A stretch of DNA of 64,000 bases from NCBI GenBank assembly GCA_022606135.1, contig JABYQN010000005.1:868001-932000 (forward strand), given 5' to 3'. Positions 58,374 through 64,000 of this stretch are shown one piece after another (the first letter of the stretch is position 1; each line of letters starts with the position of its first letter). The stretch comes from Fomes fomentarius (lineage: Eukaryota > Basidiomycota > Agaricomycetes > Polyporales > Polyporaceae). The notes under the pieces are model-generated. The model did no database searches, was not told the DNA's origin, and saw only the letters and a program-made list of their open reading frames with translations. A program made the translations under genes and the position numbers.

Positions 58374-58961
58374 GGTGGGAGGTAAAGATCATGCACGAGG
58401 CAGAGGTGCTCTAAATGGTTTGTCGAGCTGGGGCCAGGAAACCTTATACCAGAGAAGAGGGACACCGAGGACCGGGTCATACTCACCTACCGCAGCACAC
58501 CTCAGCCTAGGAACGTGCCACAAGATAGAAGGTCGTATCGATCCGCACAAGCGTCTGGTGCTATCTTCTGTGCATTCTTGTACGGCCTGGTACCTACGGA
58601 GATAAATGTAGTGTTAGCTCGGGCTAGACTCGCTATTGTTGTGGGTGAGTTACATACTACTAACTCACTATGCCACCAAGGCAGGCTGACGGTAATGAGT
58701 GTGATAGCGTCGATGCTAGAGTCAATTGAGTCATCAAAAAACCAAGTTGTTACGTTCGGACTGTATAATGTTGTATTTGTGTCTCACAGATCCTTCCACG
58801 AGAGCGGGAGGATGCTGAGCTTGGTAGGTTAAAGCTGAAGCGCTGAAGAGAGACATTTTGTAGACGCCCAAGTGACCCACGTGAAATGAGCGCGTCGGGA
58901 TCGGACATGCGCCGCCGCACGCTCAGTTGCGCTCAGTGCTCACTGCTTAGACACGACCACC
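58374..58961. promoter_or_regulatory. Bidirectional promoter between ZNFX1-like gene and ETF-alpha
   Basis: 588 bp head-to-head spacer. No gene and no clear TATA on either side. Confidence 0.5.
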
Positions 58962-60118
58962 ATGCTCCGTCTACGTCCAGTAATGCGCTGCCGGCCTCTA
59001 TCCCGGTTATACGCGACGACGTCGGGACCCCATGCTCTAGTATTTCTGGAACACCGCGACGGAGCCATAGACTCCGGGTCGCTCTCCGCGCTTACAGCAG
59101 CACAACAACTTGGAGGGCAGGTTACCGGCCTTGTCGTCGGGGCTCCAGATCAGGTGAAAGGGGTAATCGAAAAGGCGAAGAAGTGAGTACACATCCGCAA
59201 CGAATCATTCGCGCACTGAGCGCATGCGATAATAAAGGTTGAAGGGAGTCTCGACTGTCCTCCACTCTGCGTCTGAGCAATACGCACATTCCCTTCCAGA
59301 GAACGTATCTCCTCTTCTTGAGAAACTGCTCTCTGGGAGCAGTCCTTACACCCATGTAGTCTCCGCCCACTCCTCATCTGCGAAGTCCATTCTTCCTCGC
59401 GTCGCGGCAAGGCTCGACCTCCCAGCAGTGTCTGACATCACTTCCCTCGAGCATGACAGCTCGTCTAACGCGACTACGTTCACGCGCCCTATCTATGCTG
59501 GAAACGCCATCGCCACAGTCAAGGCACCCTCTGACCTCCGTGTCAAGTTCTTCACCGTCCGGTCGACCGCGTTCAAGGCTTCGCCCATTGAAGAGAGTGC
59601 TCAAGCGGAGGAGCAGGCGGTAGATCCGGTCGAGGTTCCGAACTCGCCTACACAACACGTACGAACGGACCTCACCAAGTCTGACCGGCCTGAATTGGGT
59701 TCCGCAAGCCGCATCGTGTCTGGGGGTCGCGCGCTGAAGAACGCCGAGACATTCAAGGCGACTCTCGAGCCTCTTGCGGACGCCCTGGGGGCTGCTATTG
59801 GCGCATCGCGTGCCGCTGTGGATGCTGGCTACGCGGACAACTCTCTACAGGTCGGCCAGACTGGCAAGGTCGTGGCTCCTGAGCTTTACGTCGCAATCGG
59901 TATCTCGGGTGCCATTCAACATCTAGCGGGCATGAAGGATTCCAAACTCATTGTAGCTATTAATAAGGTGAGCGCTGCTCGCATCTTTTCTGATCCTTAA
60001 CCTTTCTGATTTTGCGTGATAGGATCCCGAGGCACCTATCTTTCAAGTAGCCGATGCAGGTCTCGTCGCGGACCTGTACGAAGTAGTACCAGAGCTAGTC
60101 CAGAAGCTGAAGCAGTAG
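58962..60118 (+). CDS. Electron transfer flavoprotein alpha subunit, mitochondrial
   Basis: Three exons: 58962-59182, 59238-59967 and 60023-60118. The N-terminus [20 protein letters not shown] is Arg/Ser-rich without acidic residues, as in mitochondrial presequences. Domain I has [20 protein letters not shown] and [20 protein letters not shown]. The FAD-binding C-terminal half has [72 protein letters not shown] and [20 protein letters not shown]. Length (~348 aa) is standard. ETF passes electrons from matrix acyl-CoA and other dehydrogenases to ETF-ubiquinone oxidoreductase. Confidence 0.96.
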
Positions 60119-60169
60119 GAAGCCACTACAATCCACTTGCCATACATCCTTCATGATGTGCGACAACAT

Positions 60170-61981
60170 TTATAACGACGCCCTCGCTTGACACAACATC
60201 CCCCAGGCTCTCTCCCGTTCGCTCTGAGGTGTTGATTCCCACAACCATTCCCATTGACTGCCAATCAAAGGGCCTAATGGTGCGAGGTTATCGCCCAAGC
60301 AGCCGTTGAACTCGTACATGTCTCCGGATTGTTTTGATTCCTTGAGGACATGGTTCGCCATCGGTAGGCGGACTCGTTCGTATGCTGCAAGCGCCTTTGG
60401 AAGACTCGGAAGAGTTGTCCTCTGGTGGCCAAGGACCTCCGCCAAGACGAATGCGTCCTAACAGGCGATGAAGAGATATCCCGTAAGCGTACTCAAGAAC
60501 AGACAACGCACCTCAATGGCTTGACCTGCCCCCGCGCCCTGATGCGGTGTCATCGCATGTGCCTGCATCTATGCATCAGTGTGTGACTGTGTCTAAATGG
60601 TGGCGATTCTAGACTCTGCAGCAGCACACACCGCATCCCCGAGCAGTATCACTCGTCCGCTCGTCCAGAATGGCAATGGCTTTAGTTCGTGAATTGCCCA
60701 CCGAGTCGGTGATTCGATGCACTAGTGTGGCATCAGGTTACAACCCCAGTATTAGGTACAGACGAATATCAATCACCTTGAGCAGCTCTTCTACCTCTGG
60801 CTCCCAGCCTGAATAGCATTCTTGCACCTCAGCGGGGCTACATGGAGTCACCCATGGCCCTGAGTAGGGCGTTCCATATAGATGCGGTTGTGTCGTGAAT
60901 GTGACGACGTTCACGATCGAGCCGGCAGAGATCGAGTAGCTCACTACATGCTGTGGTACGGATATACGTTAGACACGAGGCAGCCTCAGTCTCGAGCACT
61001 ACGTAGTACGCGCCTTGCTTTTGCCACAATACTGCAACGCTATGAGTCAGTCAGTGGCGCCAGGATGCGCCTCGTCGATACAACACTTCAGTTCAGCGTA
61101 CCATCATGGGAGCATCGATTGTGCGGTGCTTCTTGCCATCCGGATTGACGAGACGTCCAACAGGAATCAGTCCCCGGTATGCAATCGTCCCGCTCCACAC
61201 TGGTTCAATGTGCTGTAGCAGCTGTGGGTCCCCTCCGCACTTGTGTACGTGTTCTTCTAGCATCTGCTTCCGGATGGTCGACTTGATCCCGTCGCAGCCG
61301 ACGAGGATGTCACATGCTGCGGTCGAGCGATCGGCGAAGTGGAGTGTAATTTGGGTGTCGCCGTGTCCGTGTGTGGTTGAGGCGTATGTGTAGGAGGTGA
61401 GGCGTTTACCGAAGTGCGCGACTCCTTCCGGCAGGTGCGAGACGAGGGTATCGAGGAACTGTGCTCTGTGGAACCGGATGCATCCATCTATCCCTCGGTA
61501 GAAAAGGTCAGTGAAACGTTGAGACTGTAGAATCGATATGAGCCTACATGGAACTTGGAAGAGATAGAATCGATAACCCTCTTCTGGCTGATCAGACTTG
61601 CGATAGTCAAATCCCGTTCCTGACCACCGTGAAAGGGTTTAGCGCACTGGTATGAGACTCGATATGAAAAGCTTGTGACTCGCCTAGGATTTTGTCTGGT
61701 GGAGCATGTGCAATGCGTGCGAAGTCTTCAGCCATGCCCAGGAGTGACAGAATCTCCCACGTCCTTGCCCATATCATGACCCCAGCACCAATCTCCTTGA
61801 ACTGCCCTGCTGCCTCGTACACGTCCACCTGTATGTCGGCATACCTCGACAGTGCAACAGCTAGCGTCAAGCCGCCAATACCCCCACCACTGAGAGCGAG
61901 TGTCAGAAGGGTAAGACACCCTTTCTGATGCCAGATTGAATCTACTACTCACCAGATTGCTACACGAAACTTTGCGCCCAT
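60170..61981 (-). CDS. FAD-dependent monooxygenase (salicylate-hydroxylase-like, group A)
   Basis: The start is MGAKFRVAI at 61981; an intron then completes the Rossmann motif CGGGIGGLTLAVALSRYADI. Further group-A signatures are VYEAAGQFKEIGAGVMIWAR (DG-side acid after strand 2), CDILVGCDGIKSTIRKQM (the DG motif), and AHAMTPHQGAGAGQAIE joined to DAFVLAEVLGHQRTT (the GD/FAD-ribityl region). The end is WGMLCQARASL at 60170. About seven or eight exons. These enzymes hydroxylate small aromatics using NAD(P)H and O2, fitting aromatic breakdown in a wood- or litter-decaying fungus; the substrate is not known. Its 3' end lies only ~50 bp from that of ETF-alpha. Confidence 0.9.
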
Positions 61982-62272
61982 ATCTGAAGTCCACAGTGCG
62001 AATAATATGTACGAAGTGGGGTCGCAGTCAGATGTGAAAGCGTCTCAGTCTCACTCACCCTTTCACTTTATATATATATCTTGACAGCAATACTGCGGTC
62101 CTACTGAGTATAGATCGCCCCTGCTTGGGACACTTACACGCTTGTCGATGGACGGGCGGCCGTATAGAGACCGAGGGAGTGGCCCTCCCATGGCACAACA
62201 CACGCAAGAAATGAAGATGCATCCCTATGAGAATATGGGACATACAGATGTGCGGCCATAACATGACAATAT
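61982..62272. other. Spacer between RRP12 3' end and monooxygenase promoter
   Basis: 291 bp with a TATATATATA run near 62070, a possible TATA element about 90 bp before the monooxygenase ATG. Confidence 0.4.
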
Positions 62273-64000
62273 TCAACGCTTGCCCGCGATACCGATCCGG
62301 TCCCCCCGGTTCTTCTTCTTCGCCGCCTGCGAGAGGGACATGTACGCGTACGGATCCACGCCCCCTTTTTTGACATCTCCTCCTGCTTTCTGTAACACGC
62401 AGTGCGATGGAGGTGTTAGATGAGAGAGCAAGAGAACGAAAGAAGCACAGGCCACAAACCTTCGCCTTGAACTCATGTCCTAACTTCGGCTCTGCCTTCC
62501 GCCTGCTCTTTGTGCCTGTCTTTTGCTGTTTATCCGCATCGGCCATCTCGACGTCTTGATCTGCTTCCTCGTGCTCTCTCCGCCGCTTCTTCGTGTCCTT
62601 GTTGAACTTGATCTTCCCGTTCGGCCCACGCGTGAATCCGTCGACGGAAGTCAACGTCTCACGGTACGCGTTGCCCTCGACATCCTCACCGACACCAGCA
62701 CCGGCCCCGTCATCGTCGTCGTCAGAGCCGTCGATGACCATCTTGCCAGTGTCCTCGTCTGTCTTGAAGTGCGCGGCCTCCTCGCCAGGCTTCCTCCCTT
62801 TGCCCGACTTCGCAGCTAACGTGGACATCAGTGGACAGATAAATCTACAAATGACAAGGCGCGGAACGTACTTGTGATACGGGACGCGGCGCCCGAGAGG
62901 AGATCCATGGGTTCGTCGTCGTCCACACGTAGCCGCGCGCCCGTATCTTTGCCTTTGCGTTTCGAGGAGCCCTGTTCGGGCTCATCTTCGTCGTTGCTGT
63001 CGGCGAGCTCGCTCTCGCTGCCGTACAGCACGTCCTCGAACGCGTCTCCTGCAGCAGGCTTGGCCTTTGGCTCATCGTCGTCCTCCTCGACGACCGCGTT
63101 TCCGCGCTTCCGCTTCGCCCTGTCTTTGCGCTTCTTGATGTTCAACAGAACCTTACGCGCTTCCTCTTCCTGCGCGTGTGCGTAGACGTCTTCCCAGCCG
63201 AAGCGGCGTATCATGCGTTCAAAGATGTGCCGGACCTTGGCCTTGAAGTGGTTCTTGTGGTCATGCGACCATCTGAGCAGTGCGGGGACGAGATCTTTGA
63301 GATAGGGACGCATGAGCTCTGTGGGCATGGTGTGGATGGCGAGCTTGATGAAGCCGAGGACGGACTTCACGATCTCGCGGTTGGCGGAGGTGAGGAATAC
63401 GAGGAGGGTGGTGAAGATCTCTGTCTGCATGTTTATTGAGATTTGATCTGTGGAAGGAACTTAGGATCACTATGCTGGGAATGGCGGGAAGAGCAGACCT
63501 CTGAACTCGAAGACGAGACGGGAGAGAGCAGTGACAGTGGCACTGATCATGTGTGGCGTTGCGCCAGCCAACCCACCCGCAACCATGGTTAGGTATTCTT
63601 CGATGTTCGCAGTGGCTGTGGGGCGAAATGATGAGCCCCGCTCCATTACAATACTGAGGGCATGTCGAACATACCGTCACTGGCACCATCCTCATCCATG
63701 CCGTCAATGTTCTGGCGCTTCACGACACCTCCCTCTGCCATCTTCTTGCCCATGGCAACGACGAGGTCAAATGCAGCGTTCCGCGCCTTCTCCGACGGCT
63801 CCTTCGTACCCAAGACCGCTTCCGGAATGATAGAAGGAATCAAGTGCAACGACTCGTTGGATATGACAGGGACAAGTGCAGCGAAGAGGTGGAATCGATC
63901 CTTCTTTGCCGCCGCAGCCAACCCGTCCACGAGGCCCTCGAGTTTCTTCAATATTGCTGCCGCGTCGACCTCGACCTTCCCGCTCTCAACGAGGCGCGCA
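62273..64000 (-). CDS. RRP12: RRP12-like ribosomal RNA processing protein, 5' part off the window
   Basis: Visible exons cover the C-terminal half. HEAT-like helices (KKLEGLVDGLAAAAKKDRFH, LHLIPSIIPEAVLGTKEPSE, EIVKSVLGFIKLAIHTMPTE, LMRPYLKDLVPALLRWSHDH, VRHIFERMIRRFGWEDVYAH) lead to acidic and basic disordered tracts (AFEDVLYGSESELADSNDED, GKMVIDGSDDDDDGAG). The basic end includes DPYAYMSLSQAAKKKNRGDR and stops at 62273. The RFG-E-V and DPYAY-S-L blocks are typical Rrp12 C-terminal signatures. Rrp12 is a nucleolar/nuclear HEAT protein needed for pre-40S/60S maturation and export. Truncated at the right window edge. Confidence 0.92.

Noticed and set aside
1..64000. tRNA genes, rRNA and CRISPR arrays
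   Set aside because: I looked for T-arm GGTTCGA-type signals and regular spaced repeats and found none that fold or repeat as required; a tRNA scan would settle it.

Overview
The window is nuclear DNA of a filamentous basidiomycete, most likely an Agaricomycete of the Polyporales or a relative. The genes are densely packed on both strands. They are split by many 50-70 nt GT-AG introns with CTGAC/CTAAC-type branch sites, and exons are GC-rich. Family content fits too: pepsin-like secreted proteases, a HET-domain protein, a Zn2Cys6 regulator, a Pns1-type transporter and a fungal Ty3/gypsy element. The assignment rests on gene structure and protein families read by eye, not on a database search.

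Left part (1-16 kb): a CUE-domain protein (cut by the window edge), a Vps3844-type membrane protein, a ~690 bp TIR element with nested inverted repeats, a small coiled-coil protein, the TFIIA large subunit (TOA1), and two closely related aspartic proteases in opposite orientation. The proteases flank a large low-complexity protein of unknown function.

Middle (16-40 kb): a decayed copy of the meiotic recombination gene MND1, a HET-domain protein, the transporter PNS1, a PP2C phosphatase, a PLK4/SAK-like kinase whose DFG aspartate is glycine, an eIF5-mimic (BZW) protein, a Zn2Cys6 transcription factor and an auxin-efflux-carrier-type transporter.

Right part (40-64 kb): a very large ZNFX1/Hrr1-type helicase gene (CCCH fingers, SF1 helicase, NF-X1 fingers, RZ finger) is split inside an exon by a complete 9.4 kb Ty3/gypsy retrotransposon. 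The element has two 1012-bp LTRs that look identical, a GCGC target-site duplication, a PBS, a PPT, a gag-protease ORF and a pol ORF joined by a canonical -1 frameshift heptamer. Beyond it lie ETF-alpha, an FAD monooxygenase and the 3' part of RRP12.

The genes do not form a cluster with one shared pathway. The most notable points are the recent retroelement insertion into an RNA-silencing-type helicase, the PLK4-like kinase with a degenerate catalytic motif in a fungus expected to lack centrioles, the broken MND1 and the nested TIR element. Exon borders were placed by hand from splice signals and frame continuity.
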